64,000 nt of DNA, from NCBI GenBank assembly GCA_963565915.1, contig OY751490.1, positions 4,774,001 to 4,838,000 of the forward strand, given 5' to 3'. The translations under genes and the position numbers were made by a program. Positions within the stretch are counted from its first letter, which is position 1, and every line of letters starts with the position of its first letter. Positions 12,367-23,643 of the stretch are shown here, piece after piece. The notes under the pieces are model-generated. The model did no database searches. It was not told the DNA's origin and saw only the letters and a program-made list of their open reading frames with translations. Source of the DNA: Entoloma clypeatum (taxonomy: Eukaryota; Basidiomycota; Agaricomycetes; Agaricales; Entolomataceae).

Positions 12367-13950
12367 TCACTCGCTCCATCCTCCGCTCCCATAGTCATAC
12401 GTTGGATCAATGATGGGAGGCGCCCACTGAAAGCTGGCCTCCACGCGTCGCAGGCTATGCCCACTCTGGAACCTCACCACTGCCTCCAACAGCTCCAAAA
12501 ACGCGTCTAGGCTGCCTTCGTCGACAGCGCAAGATAGATAAACCAGGCCAGGCAACAACTCCCCCCTTTCTATGCTCTTCAACGTACTCTCCTGAAGAAG
12601 ATATCGAAGACCGGACGCCTTGAACGTCACGAGGGACGGGATAGAATCGAGAAATGAATGGATGTCGACTTCTTGCTCGTACATGTACTGTGAATCTATC
12701 CCTTCCATGCTAAGGACACGGAGACTGGGGGACGACGGGAAAACGATCAGAGCGGTGACCTGTGTGATGTAGAGAGCACCCTTCGAAAGGCAGATATGTA
12801 GCTCTTCAAGAGCAGGAAGGACCAGCGTTGCAAGAAACGATATGGACGCATGGGGTGAAGATCCATGGATCCTCAGCGTAAGAGATGTAAGGCAGGGCAG
12901 GAGCAGCGTACTTCCGTATCTGTGTCGGTCACGATCAACGATCGACAATGCCAGAGCTGGGGGACCACCAGAGATCCACGTCGGCTTCTCCTCCCGTATC
13001 GCGAGCTTGCATCGTTGGATGTTGACACACCATCGGAAGAGGTCGTAGAGGTACTTGAGACGCCGCACCCCATACCTGCCATCCTCGTCGGAAAGCTCGA
13101 TTTCGGTCAACTTCCACCAGGGAAATTGGCCAGAGTGCAGCAAGTCAAAAACATTGGGTACCAAGTCAGATATCGCCAACCTCTTCAGAAGAGGCGACGC
13201 GTCCTTAAAGATGGGAGCGCCAGTTGCACAGCGAGGGCACTCGACGTGGCAAACGTCGCCTTCCAATTCGCATCGGACCAATGTCGATGGTGGTGAGAGT
13301 GACGGGCTTAAAAAGTCCAGCGAATCGAATGCTGTCAATTTTCCAGGGTTCAGCCCCAACTTCTCAAGCGCGGTGCACTGGTGCCACTCGTTTGCCAGAA
13401 AGTCGGCCAGGTACATCAAAGGGTACGACCTGAATTCGAGTTCGCGGAGCTGGGTTCGATTGGGTGTAATGATGAAATTGACTATGGCTGTGTGAACTGT
13501 TGAATCGAAGAATTGTTGGGGGGGTGACCTCGTTAATATGATGGAGATAGGCCCTCTCGGAGGTAAAACTCGGCGTGTCACGGTGAGCACCTTTTGAAGG
13601 TCTTCCCCGGATAAGTGCAGGTCGACTCGGTTCCACAGACCGAATTCATTCAACGCAAGTTGTCTCCATCTTGAGCACACGTGCAGAAGAACCCAGGGTG
13701 GAGACAAGACCGTGACAGGAGGAATACGAACGGGGGTGACATCGAGGGTGTGAAGGAAGATCTCGCATAAAAGCTCTGGTGGAAGTCGTGTATCAGGTGC
13801 AAGCGCACCCCGCAATCGCCTGACCTCTCTCGAGGCCAGGTCGTGCGCCGCCTGGACTCTTCTGAGATCAGCCTCAAGCAACAACAAATAGTTCTCTGCC
13901 TGGACTCGTTGGGACTTGCACACCTGCGGGTCGAGATTGAAAAGGGACAT
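12367..13950 (-). CDS. F-box protein, intronless, 527 residues
   Basis: F-box proteins recruit targets to SCF ubiquitin ligases through Skp1. The single open frame starts M-S-L-F-N-L-D-P-Q-V. Residues about 15-48 are rich in Leu, Arg and Glu with heptad-like spacing (likely coiled coil). The F-box-like segment is at about residues 54-105: L-P-P-E-L-L-C-E-I-F, then W-V-L-L-H-V-C-S-R-W-R and L-W-N-R-V-D. The rest (residues about 150-510) has irregular Leu-rich stretches such as L-T-S-L-T-L-R-I and L-P-A-L-E-E-L-H-I, consistent with divergent leucine-rich repeats that would bind the target. This architecture is a large lineage-expanded family in Agaricomycetes. The target is unknown. It lies between two paralogous zinc-finger genes on the opposite strand. 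Confidence 0.87.
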   Translation of the reverse strand: MSLFNLDPQVCKSQRVQAENYLLLLEADLRRVQAAHDLASREVRRLRGALAPDTRLPPELLCEIFLHTLDVTPVRIPPVTVLSPPWVLLHVCSRWRQLALNEFGLWNRVDLHLSGEDLQKVLTVTRRVLPPRGPISIILTRSPPQQFFDSTVHTAIVNFIITPNRTQLRELEFRSYPLMYLADFLANEWHQCTALEKLGLNPGKLTAFDSLDFLSPSLSPPSTLVRCELEGDVCHVECPRCATGAPIFKDASPLLKRLAISDLVPNVFDLLHSGQFPWWKLTEIELSDEDGRYGVRRLKYLYDLFRWCVNIQRCKLAIREEKPTWISGGPPALALSIVDRDRHRYGSTLLLPCLTSLTLRIHGSSPHASISFLATLVLPALEELHICLSKGALYITQVTALIVFPSSPSLRVLSMEGIDSQYMYEQEVDIHSFLDSIPSLVTFKASGLRYLLQESTLKSIERGELLPGLVYLSCAVDEGSLDAFLELLEAVVRFQSGHSLRRVEASFQWAPPIIDPTYDYGSGGWSE

Positions 13951-14053
13951 GTTCGGTTTACTTCAGAAAGGGACCCACTGTTGTTGCGTTAAGCCGACTG
14001 GGCTCGTTGAGGTAGTTTGAAAAGGGGCGCACGGCTCGAGGAGTTTCTGAGTA

Positions 14054-14076
14054 CAAACAAACAAACAAACAAACAT
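14054..14076. repeat. (ACAA)n microsatellite
   Basis: About five tandem copies of a CAAA/ACAA tetranucleotide lie some 45-65 bases upstream of the ATG of zinc-finger gene B, probably in its 5' leader or promoter. Confidence 0.8.
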
Positions 14077-14118
14077 CCCTTCTATAGAACCACGACGAGT
14101 TTGCACCAAGAAGCCAAG

Positions 14119-15678
14119 ATGTCGCATTGTACACGTTGCGCCAATTTCTTCATCAATGATAAAGCATTACACGCACACTGTCGGGACAAGGCCGATCATC
14201 CATATTGTGTAGAATGCGAGCGCTTATTCGTGACGTCCGATGCGTATGATCAGGTATGTACGATTCGGCGACAGTACGATGCATCGTTGGTTGCAGGGAA
14301 AGGCGTCGTCGCTGACATGCGACTCTATGCAAATCACACGTTAAAAATGCAGCCATCCATCGAGATGACGCTAGTGACGATTCCGGGTCGGAAAGTTTCG
14401 ACACAGACTCGGACTCAGATGCTGGGACGCAGGTCTGCACATCCTGCGACAAGAATTTCCGCACCGGCATAGCATTACACGACCATTGTACGGACAAACT
14501 CGATCATCCCTACTGCGTTCCTTGCAGACGGTTGTTCGTCACCTTGGATGGGCTTGATCAGGTGTGTACTACGTAAGGAAATACCAAGAGATGCGATTGA
14601 TCTGCCCTGATCGTAGCATCTACAAAATGCGACAGTTCATCGAGGACCTATTAGCAATGAAGATTCTGACTCGGAACTTGAAGACTCGGACTCGGAGGAT
14701 GAATCGCACGTCTGCAGTTTCTGTGACAAGGAGTTGCGCACCGCCTCAGGGTTGCATGCCCATTCTAGAGACAAGGATGATCATCCATACTGTGTGGAAT
14801 GTAAGCGGTTGTTCGGAACCTTTGAAAGCCTTGAACAGGTAAGCGCGATCTCTAACGATGGATACATACCCAAGCTTATATATTTAGCACCGCTTGAATG
14901 CATCCGTCCATAAAGACGACGACAGCGACAGCGATGAATCCGAGGACTCTGAATCGAATGAGCAGGAGGATGATGTTCGTACCTGTGTGTCGTGCAAACG
15001 AGACTTCGTCGATCAGCGTGCTCTTTTCATGCACCTCCACGAAAGCTCTCTCCACAACTGGTGTTTCATCTGCTCGCGTGATTTCTCCAGTCAAATCGCT
15101 CTCAACCAGGTAGGTTTCCCCGAGTCAGCTCTCACAATATCTGCACGCCTGACCCACAAACCCGTAATCAGCACCATTCATCCCGTGTGCATGATTCCCG
15201 CACGTTCGACTGTCCCATCTGCTCGAAAACATTCAATGTCCCCTCCGCTATCGCCCACCACATCGAATCTGGCTGCCACAAGGTCACCCGCCATCAAGTG
15301 ACTAACGCCGTCCATCGTGCCGTCCGCTCGTTGAAGATCATACCCTCCATATCCCTCTCCCATCGCATCGAGAACGGATCGCCAGCACGCACGACCACTA
15401 CATATACCGCCACATCCCTTGCCTTCAACGGCACCGCATATGAATGCTATCTCTGCCACCACATTTTTCGTACTCTCCCATCTCTGAACGCCCACCTCGC
15501 GTCGCCGGCCCACGACGAGGAGGAGTTTAAATGTCCCAAGTGTAAGAAGAGGTTCACGGTGGTTTCGGCGTTGGTCCAGCATATCGAAAGCGAGGTGTGC
15601 GGTTTGGCCAAGTTCAAGCAGGTGGAGGACTACGCGAGTGCGCTCACTGACCAGTTCACGAGGCTTCTCAAGATTTGA
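14119..15678 (+). CDS. C2H2 zinc-finger protein B (long paralogue), five exons
   Basis: Paralogue of protein A. Start M-S-H-C-T-R-C-A-N-F-F was chosen by match to A. Exon 1 (14119 to about 14252), exon 2 (about 14337-14561) and exon 3 (about 14618-14838) are versions of one module: Cys pair, H-x-H-C-x-D-K-x-D-H-P-Y-C, second Cys pair, then Gln at the donor. Exons 2-4 each begin with H-x-x-N-A-x-V/I-H plus an acidic Ser/Asp/Glu linker. Exon 4 (about 14888-15108) matches exon 2 of A, and exon 5 (about 15178-15678) matches exon 3 of A, ending Q-F-T-R-L-L-K-I. Introns are phase 0 between Gln and His, so exons 2 and 3 can be gained, lost or skipped in frame. The expected AG acceptor before exon 2 is missing (sequence reads ...aaatca|cac). 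Function and targets are not known. Confidence 0.8.
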
Positions 15679-15947
15679 TATATTTTTGCATGAGAACCTA
15701 CCACGCAGGGTTTATATACTTACCAGGATCGAATTAGATTGAAATTTGGCGTCCATGTTGTGTATCACTAACCAATAGTTACAAAGAGTTATGCACCACT
15801 ACCGTCTGCTCAAAATCGAAGGAATTTTGCTAGCTATCATGAAATTCTTGCACTCAAGTTCAAAAGGATGAGTCGCGTTATACCCGGTATCGAAAGCAGT
15901 CGTCACATTTGGCGTCCCATATATCATAGGGCATACCTTAGTCGAGA

Positions 15948-17043
15948 TCACCGACTCTGCTCCTTTTCAATCCCCTCCCAGCTCCCCAATTGAAATATCC
16001 GCGGCAAATCCTTCCATACCTGTTCTCTTCCCTTCTGATGCTGCACCTTCGTGAACTCCAAACACTTGGGACACAACTTCAAAGACTCCCACTCATCAAA
16101 CTCGTTCAACGGGTGGGGATTCTCTCTCAGCTCTTCTGTCCTCCTCCACGTCATCGTCTGGGGCAGGCGGGGTTGACACGCGGAAATACATGCGGGGGCT
16201 TTCGCAAACTCGAAGAGGAAGCGGTGCGTGACCGCCTTCTGCATCTCCCAGAGCATCTGTTTCCCCGCGAGACATAGGGATTTATCGCGCCAAGAGAGTA
16301 TGGGGTCCTCAAGCAGCGTCTCGGTGGCGATATTGGTAGAGATGTAAAACGCCCAAGGTAGGATTTCGGGAAGGTTCGTCTCCCGCGCGAGAGGGACGGC
16401 GCGCACAATGGTGGAAGAGGCGTACTTGTAGCCTGAGTTGAGGAGGTCATCGCACCCAAGGAGGGTGGAGGGGAATTTGGAGCGGAGAACGGAGATGCAT
16501 TTGTGTCGGAGGACGGTAATGTTGTATTTCGTGCTGACGCGGAGGATTCCGGAGAGGAAAGAGATGAGTTTGGCTAGGTCGGCGTCAGTGGGGAGAGAGT
16601 CGAAGTAGCTGCGAGTCCGAATTGGTGAGTCGATTATTGATCATGAGATCTTGAAACGTGACTCACAAAGGCTGATATAGTGCTCTCAGAACGTCGGTGA
16701 AGTCTGCCAGCGAATCTGAGAGATGAACGGTTGGGCAGTCGTCGATGGATTCGCTGTTCTTGTGAGGCTGAGGAACGGTGAAAAGATCGCCAAAGACGTC
16801 GGAATGTCGACTGAGAATGGACTGGTGGACGCGGAAGGCGACGTTCTCTAAGATGACGACGATGGATCCATCTTCGAACCAGAATTCTGAACTCGGCGTG
16901 ACGATCGACATCAAGGATTCAACCAAGGGCACCGGGCCGATGAGAAATCCGACTGGCCGGAATGATGCCGGATAGATTCCACACGTGTCGGAGTCGGCCT
17001 TTCTGAATTGTTTCGCCACAACCTCTGTCCCTACGTCCAGCAT
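15948..17043 (-). CDS. BTB/POZ domain protein, two exons
   Basis: BTB domains form dimers and often act as adaptors, for example for Cul3 ligases. Exon 1 runs from 17043 or, more typical of the family, from an internal Met at 16908 (M-S-I-V-T-P-S-S-E-F-W-F), down to about 16670. It carries the BTB signature W-F-E-D-G-S-I-V-V-I-L-E-N, F-R-V-H-Q-S-I-L-S-R-H-S and D-V-F-G-D-L-F. The donor gives ...Y-Q-P-F and exon 2 resumes at about 16609 with Y-F-D-S-L-P-T-D. Exon 2 holds the rest of the BTB fold and a helical back region, then C-P-K-C-L-E-F, and ends E-K-E-Q-S-R before the stop at 15948. This short one-intron form is a known expanded family in Agaricomycetes. The partner is unknown. Confidence 0.82.
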
Positions 17044-17604
17044 TTGGTGACCGCGTCACGGTGAGGACAGAGAACTCTGGGACTCTCTTCAGCCATTTCA
17101 GCTAATAACTCCCCTCGATGATAATCAGACCGTACTTCTTTTTCATTTCCAAGTTATCATGGCGCCCAAGGCCGTCAGACGCGGCAGAATCAAGGGTCTC
17201 CCTTATATCTACTCTGATACGCCCTACACATCCCGCTCTGCATATATGATGACTGCTTACCGATTCCCGATACGAGGACCGGGCCATGGGCTATCATTCT
17301 ACTCCACAATTGTGACGTCCGTGAGATCAGCAAGCGTATAACTTACAATACAGCCCTGCAAGGTGTGTCCTGTACTTTCAATTTTCCAAGGCAGATCAAT
17401 CCATTTTACGGGTGACGCGTTTGAAATCCGTCCAACTCGCCAGTTATTCGGCACCTACTCGGACCATTTCCTTGCAAGCCCGGATCATCGAAAGCTGACA
17501 TCAAACGCCGAATGACACAAGCAATTGAGGAGCCATCTCCATAAATCGTCACCCAAGATGCCACTTTTCATTTCATTCCTCACCCGTCCTCTGCTTTCCT
17601 TTTC
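17044..17604. other. Intergenic stretch between the BTB gene and deacetylase 2
   Basis: The flanking genes diverge, so both promoters should be here. A 60-codon open frame at 17159-17341 has no support. No clear TATA box or repeat was found. Confidence 0.45.
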
Positions 17605-18996
17605 ATGGCTCTCCTCCGCGCTCTCGCATTCACCCTCCTGGGCCTCTCTGCTATCTCTCAGGCAATCCAGACGGAGAAGCGACAAGCCCTTCCACAAGTC
17701 ATCACCCAGTGCTCAAAACCCAACCAGGTCGCACTGACGTTTGTGAGTTTCGTGCAGCTTTTGCCTTGTGCCCTTTCTGAGCACCTCTCGTCCAGGACGA
17801 TGGACCCTGGATCTACAAGTCCGTTAAAACTCTTCCACTGATCACATTTAACCAACGAACTACACGTTAGCGCGAATATCAGCCAAACGCTGAAGAACGC
17901 CGGCGCAGTGGGGACATTCTTCGTCAGTATGTGACACGACACTTTCTTGCTTGCACAGCTTGACTTGATCTATACTTCCAGATGGAAACAACTGTACGCA
18001 ACCTCTCAACTAACCACCACGAAAGCTCAGCTGATTGTAGCTCAGGGGGATGTATTTACGACGCCAACCTCGCCCAGAGTCTCAAGAATGCCTATGATAT
18101 GGGCCACCAGATCGCATCTCACACCTGGCACCATTCGAACCTCACGACGTTGACACGGGACCAAAGTCAGTCTCGCCGCGCCCCCCTCCGTTTCTGCTTT
18201 GCGAGCTAATCTCCACAGTACACGATGAGATGTGGCAAGTGGAGCGTGCGTTTCTAACACAGATGCAACCCGGAAAAATGTGACTGCTGATTCACTGTTT
18301 GAACGAAAATGCAGAGGCGCTCTGGTGGATAATAGGCGCTTACCCGGCTATGATGCGTCCTCGTACGATTTCTCCTTATTTTCCACGTCGAAAGGATCCT
18401 CATCATAGGATAGCATATGGCTCCTACGACGATGACGTCCGCGAAGTCTCCGCCGTCCGCGGGCAAGCAGTCGTCTTGTGGGATTTCGAGTACGTACTTT
18501 TAACATAACCTTTTACACAAGCGACAGAATCCCAATCGCTCAATACAGCTCGGGAGACTCGAGTGGTTTCACTGCCGCACAAAGCGAAGCCGCATACGAT
18601 CAACTAATCGCCCAAAAGCCAAGCAATATCCTGACCCTCAACCACGAAGTTCATGGTGCGCCCCCCTCTCATCCACCTCATGCACCGAACATTTGTTCAT
18701 CATTTTATTTTGACCATCAGAGCCAACGGCGTAAGTGTTCTGAACATATTCCATTCCTCCGTCCTAAATCAACTAACTGGTTTGGGGGGGGTTTCATAGA
18801 CACGAGGTTCTTCCATATGCCATCCGAAAACTCAAAGAGGCTGGATACGAACTCGTCTCTGTCGCCGAATGCACCGGGCTGCCTGCGTACCAGAAGGTCG
18901 GTCCCGCCAGTGCGCGAAACGTGAGATTAATTTTTTGATTCGTTCCGCAATGAGCTCATGGTCGAGATCATTTTTTAGGCATCATGGCACTGTTAA
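17605..18996 (+). CDS. Chitin deacetylase-like polysaccharide deacetylase 2 (CE4), secreted, multi-exon
   Basis: Paralogue of the gene at 6146. The signal peptide is M-A-L-L-R-A-L-A-F-T-L-L-G-L-S-A-I-S followed by Q-T-E-K-R-Q. CE4 motifs: T-F-D-D-G-P-W (about 17742/17799), N-G-N-N-W-G-C-I-Y-D (about 17980-18063, intron inside), S-H-T-W-H-H (about 18118-18135), R-P-P-Y-G-S-Y-D (about 18355/18413), V-V-L-W-D-F and I-L-T-L-N-H-E-V. The tail H-E-V-L-P-Y-A-I-R-K-L...A-E-C-T-G-L-P-A-Y is followed by a last exon A-S-W-H-C and TAA at 18994-18996. Every intron falls at the same place as in the other two copies. All metal and catalytic residues are present, so it is probably a working enzyme on chitin in the cell wall. 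It is separated from copy 1 by four unrelated genes. Confidence 0.87.
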
Positions 18997-20292
18997 TCTT
19001 GGGCTTTTGCACGGAGGTTCTGGTTAGATTCCCTCTGACGTCGTGGCACTACTGCTAATCGAATACGAGACATACCTCGTTTCTTATCCCTTCCATATTC
19101 TTTTGTGCTCACACTCTTTACTACTCCTCACTGTCCTTTCAATAGAAGTTCGCGATGTACTGTACAGCACTTGTAATCTCACGGAATGTTGCTTCCGATT
19201 ATCTCGCATGGACAACGGCTTCTCGCTAGGCTTCTCAGGCTATGCAACTCGTGACCCTCCTCGAGCATCTTTAAATCCTCCGTCATCATAAGAACAACCT
19301 CGCTAAGTCTCTGACAAGTCTCCTTTCCCAAAGTGATGAGTGGGAAAGCGAATGCCAACACTTAACCAACACTCTGCACAAGGAAGATTTCTATCAGTAA
19401 TGAATTCAAGAACGGTACAGGAGCTTGTGCAGTAGCACCTCAAATCTACGTGTATCAAACGTGGATATTGTACCTTGGCTATAGAACTCATTTTAGTGAT
19501 AAATATGAACCCAAATTTAACGCCATCTTCAGGCCGCATCGGATATGGCTTCGACATCAGAGTCGATGATGCTCGCCTACGCGATCGAGATGGGACGCGA
19601 CGCGTCGGTGTCGTGACATGCACATGACCCTGTTCAAGCACTCCACGTGTGGCGGGAAATTTCGTGGAGGCCTGTTTTTACACTGGCTATGCAACGACCG
19701 ACAGACTTGGACGTTCTGGCAAGCGTTCTGGCTACATCGATTATGTACACTTGCACCGACCATCATACAAGACTTAGGTCACCAAACGCAAGACCAAACG
19801 CCGGGAAGGTCGTGGCACAAATGCCATAATTCACCAATATGTCGTCGATGCATCAACCCTAGCGTGTGACCTGTGCATCATTTCCAGCTGCCCTGCGAGC
19901 CTTGGGCAACAGGAGCTTACTCCAACATCATTGCAAAGACAACCCGATTTCCGAAGCTTTCAAGGGATGGATCATCAGTCTATCCCTTTTCTGGATTTTC
20001 TGGTGGGCGACGGCCTGCCTCGTCCAGAACTATCTGTTTCTGTGCCTCATTTGCAGGGAGCCTAGGTTTCATGCTCCCTCACAACAACTTGCGCTTGCTT
20101 GGCGGTACTATGGCCGGATAGTCCGAGACGGAGGCAGTAACAGAACGAGTGAAAGCATCAAATCTAGAATGACACATGAAGACGTCCAGCATCATCTACC
20201 TACATAAAAATCGGCATCAAAATCATTCGTACGTCCAGCTCCCCAGATCCCATTTTTCTCTCTCTTTTCGCTAAAATTGCCCCGTCCCACAC
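18997..20292. other. Intergenic stretch between deacetylases 2 and 3
   Basis: I see no gene in these 1.3 kb. Overlapping open frames at 19618-20207 lack motifs. The sequence directly before the ATG at 20293 contains 'acataaaaat' (about 20205), a possible weak TATA-like element. Confidence 0.45.
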
Positions 20293-21661
20293 ATGGCCTT
20301 CATTCGCTGCCTTGTGGTCACCCTCGCCTGCTTCGCTGCCGCTTCCCAGGCACTCGGTCCAGGAAAGCGACAAGGCCTCGCACAACTCGTCACCAAGTGT
20401 TCCAAACCCAACCAGGTCGCGCTGACATTCGTAAGCCCCACGTAACTCTTGCGTTATACCTATTCTCACTCTTCTTCTCCAGGATGACGGACCCTGGATC
20501 TACAAGTCTGTTGAAACTTCCGTTCTGCTCATATGAAGCTGACGAACCGCACAATTTCCAGCGCAAAGGTCAGCCAAACGCTCAAGGACGCCGGCGCGGT
20601 GGGGACTTTCTTCGTCAGTATGTGACACGACACTTCCTTGCTTGCGTAGCTTGACTTAATCTATCTTTCCAGATGGGGACAACTGTATGCCCACTTTCAA
20701 CTCATTGCTACGAAACCATAGATAATTATGACACAGGGGGCTGTATTTACGATCAAAATTTCGCCCAGAGTCTCAAGAATACCTATGACATGGGCCACCA
20801 GATCGCATCTCACACCTGGCACCATTCGAACCTCACAACATTGTCCTGGGATCAAAGTGAGTCTCCCCATCTGTTTCTTTGCCTTGAGGTACTTATTCAT
20901 TTGGATCGCCCGTGCAGTCCATGATGAGATGTGGCGCGTCGAACGTGCGTATATCACATCAACACACTTGATAAACAATCCCTAATTTGACGAATACAGA
21001 GGCTCTCGTTCGGATAACCGGAGCTTACCCAGCCATGATGCGTCCTCGTACGGTCTCTCCTTGTTCTCTATGCCGCAGAAATACTCAGTCCCTTACTCAC
21101 CAGCCTATGGCAGTTACAACGACCTCGTCCGCCAGGCCTCCGCCGTCCGCAATCAGGCAGTCATTACTTGGGATTTCGAGTACGTCCTGTCAACTCGACT
21201 CCACCGAGAACCGCCCAAACTAAATGACACCGACACAGTTCTGGAGACTCTACGGGGCTGTCAGCCGCACAGAGAAAAGCCCTTTATGATCACACAATCG
21301 CCCAGCATCCCAGCAATGTCCTGGCCCTCAACCACGAAGTATCTGGTGCGTCCTCTCCGTTCAGTGTTTTCTCGTCATTCACCGACATTTGCTTATGTTC
21401 AGCGTCCACGGTGTAAGTAGCCCTCATGTCACCCCTGCGTTCCATTTCAACAAATCCGTTTTTGTTTAAAGAAACGAGGTTCTTCCGTATGCCATCAAGA
21501 AACTTCAAGCGGCTGGGTACAAGTTGGTGTCTGTCGCCGAATGCACAGGATTGCCTGCATATCAGTCTATTGGTGCGCCAAGTGCACGAGACGTGAGCTT
21601 TCTACTTTCCCTTGGTCCGAGTTCGTGCTTACGGTGATTCTAGGCGTCGTGGCACTGCTAA
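20293..21661 (+). CDS. Chitin deacetylase-like polysaccharide deacetylase 3 (CE4), secreted, multi-exon
   Basis: Third paralogue. The signal peptide is M-A-F-I-R-C-L-V-V-T-L-A-C-F-A-A-A-S followed by P-G-K-R-Q-G. Motifs: V-A-L-T-F | D-D-G-P-W-I-Y-K across the first intron (about 20430/20483), V-S-Q-T-L-K-D-A-G-A-V-G-T-F-F-V, N-G-D-N-W-G-C-I-Y-D across an intron, S-H-T-W-H-H (about 20808-20825), R-P-P-Y-G-S-Y-N across an intron (about 21045/21104), W-D-F and L-A-L-N-H-E-V. The C-terminus E-V-L-P-Y-A-I-K-K-L...A-E-C-T-G-L-P-A-Y is followed by the exon A-S-W-H-C and TAA (21659-21661). It lies head to tail with copy 2. It is probably secreted or wall-bound and active on chitin; no GPI signal or carbohydrate-binding module is visible. 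Confidence 0.87.
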
Positions 21662-21898
21662 ACTGATCCAACGTGTTGCGCCGAACTTCCTGGGGATTTT
21701 TCGTTCCTTTGGCACTTAATTTCTGGCTCAGCAACATTGAATATCGTGGAATTGCTAATCCGAATAAAACATCACGCTCCCTTGGACTTCTGCCAGCCTT
21801 CAAGTTTTCCCCCACACTCGCTGCCCTTCCCGTTCGTTTGACCCATGTACCGTACTCCATCGTGTTGTAATGTTATCGAGTATTGCTTTCCGCCACTC

Positions 21899-21973
21899 AT
21901 GATCATCACTGGGGCGACTGGTAAACTTGGTGGGCCGATTTCTTCGGAACTTGATTCCATGAGAAATGGGTAG
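21899..21973 (+). pseudogene. Stranded NmrA-like / atypical SDR N-terminal fragment
   Basis: The frame reads M-I-I-T-G-A-T-G-K-L-G-G-P-I-S-S-E-L-D-S-M-R-N-G and then TAG. T-G-A-T-G-K-L-G-G is the dinucleotide-binding turn of NmrA-like NAD(P)-binding proteins, but only this first exon-sized piece is seen. No continuation can be spliced in over the next 500 bases. It is most likely the leftover of a decayed or rearranged gene. Chance similarity over so few residues cannot be excluded. Confidence 0.45.
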
Positions 21974-22551
21974 GGTTTATGATTATGCGCTTCGAAATTG
22001 CGACCTGCTTTCCCGAGTTCGCTCGACCCTCGCTTCGTTTGACAATCGTTTCAGGCAGGAAACACGAACTGAACCGGAGGTGCTGAACGTCTGATCAAAC
22101 TTCAGTATATAAAAAGCCCTTGAAAGTCGACGGCGATCAATGTCTGCCCAGAAGGGAGAAACATATCGCTTTTCTTGCGACCGGAGTCTATGGCGTGGGC
22201 GGAAGGGAGGACCTGGAGTTCCTGCTGTCCAACACCCGTACTTGATCTTTCTGCATGAAAAACGACGATATGGCCTCAACCGCAGCGATTATCGAAGGTC
22301 CAGCAAAGGTCCAGCCAATGTTCCAGCGTTGAGTCGGAATCAAATGTCTGATTTTAACAGTTGCCGATTATTCGATACACCCATCCGTGCATGTCCATGA
22401 AAAGAAGAGACTTTTTCGTACTCGATAAGTACACACGAATGTGTATGCGTGTCGGATGTGTGACGCATGACAATCATACACATAACTCATCAGAAGGGAT
22501 GAGAAGGTCGTGGCGTTAACAAGCAAGAACCTACTCATACACTGCCCACCC

Positions 22552-23643
22552 TCACCACCCTTCCATGCGCGCCTTGACAGGACTCAATTCAAATACATCC
22601 CAAAACTCGCGCGAATCCAGTGCCCGACCCAACGCCGTAATGTCCCTCGGGAGAGCGCGGACATCATGCCCACGCATAAGTTCGCGGACCCATTGGGGAT
22701 GGGGGCCGTGGTCTTCCGTTGCTCCTTCAGTTCCTCCTGTGGGGCTTGACGGTGAGGCAAGGGACAGATATGCTGGCGTCGTAGCATTCACATCCACAGT
22801 TTGGTATGGTGGATAAGGCACGGATCCCCATGCAGACGCAAGGTCCCACCAGTCGTAGACTCTCCCATCGGTGAGCATCCACCGCTGTCCGGCTGCTCTT
22901 GAGAAGTTGGAGTGGACAGCGAGAATGGCGCGGGAAACGTCGAGACCGTGGATCATGTGAAGGCTTCCCTATCTAAGGGGTTAGAAGCGAATTGGTGGGG
23001 TTGGACAATAGGCAACGGAACTGACCTTGTTTTGAAGAGCCTCCTTCGTGGGAGCCACTTTCGACACCCACTTGCGCATGTTCCGCTGGCTTCCCCAAAG
23101 TCCTGCGAGGTTCAGCACGGTAGTCGGTGTCTCTGCCGACGAAAGTTGCAGGAGTTCCGTTTCTGCGCTGGCCCGATCGCTTGGTGGAAAGGGCGAGTGT
23201 CGGTCATACCATTGGTGTTGAATGGGGTTCGAAGTGGAGGAGATGCGGGTCGTGCGTAACCCCTGTCTGGAGATGTTGGAATCTTTGGTAGGCGGAGAAA
23301 GTTGGAAAAGACTCACGTCCCAGATCCCAACGGACCCAAGCTGAATGAAGGCCGCCCTGACCGCCTCCCCCTCGTTCCTTCCTGTTCTACTCCCTTGATA
23401 CAACCTAATCAGCCTCGCTGAGGCCCCCTCCTTGATGATCGGAAACGTGATGAGGACGGTGTGAGCATTGGGAAGGACTCTGTACGTGTCGAGGTCGTCC
23501 GAGTCTGGGTCGAAGAGAAAACAGATTGTGGAATCGCGTCCATACCGCGTAGTGGCGGCGTAGGAGATGGAGCGCTCATTGCAGAGAGGGGTGAGGAAGG
23601 TGGAGAGCCAGCCGGCGCCGAGGATGAGGATGTCCACTGCCAT
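22552..23643 (-). CDS. YeeZ-like atypical SDR (Rossmann NAD(P)-binding protein), three exons
   Basis: The exact reaction is unknown. Family members are NAD(P)-binding epimerase-like proteins. The start M-A-V-D-I-L-I-L-G-A-G-W-L at 23643 was preferred over a Met 33 codons upstream because it leads directly into the first beta strand and the G-x-G-W turn. Exon 1 is 23317-23643 (ends L-G-S-V-G-I-W-D, donor gtgagt). Exon 2 is 23026-23263 (G-L-R-T-T-R..., containing W-Y-D-R-H-S-P-F and L-N-L-A-G-L-W-G). Exon 3 is 22552-22968 (G-S-L-H-M-I-H-G-L-D-V-S-R...R-W-M-L-T-D-G-R-V-Y-D-W-W-D-L), ending K-A-R-M-E-G-W. All junctions are phase 0 with GT...AG. Length is about 326 residues. G-W-L in the first turn and L-A-G-L-W-G in the middle fit the YeeZ-like group rather than classical short-chain dehydrogenases. 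Confidence 0.78.
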
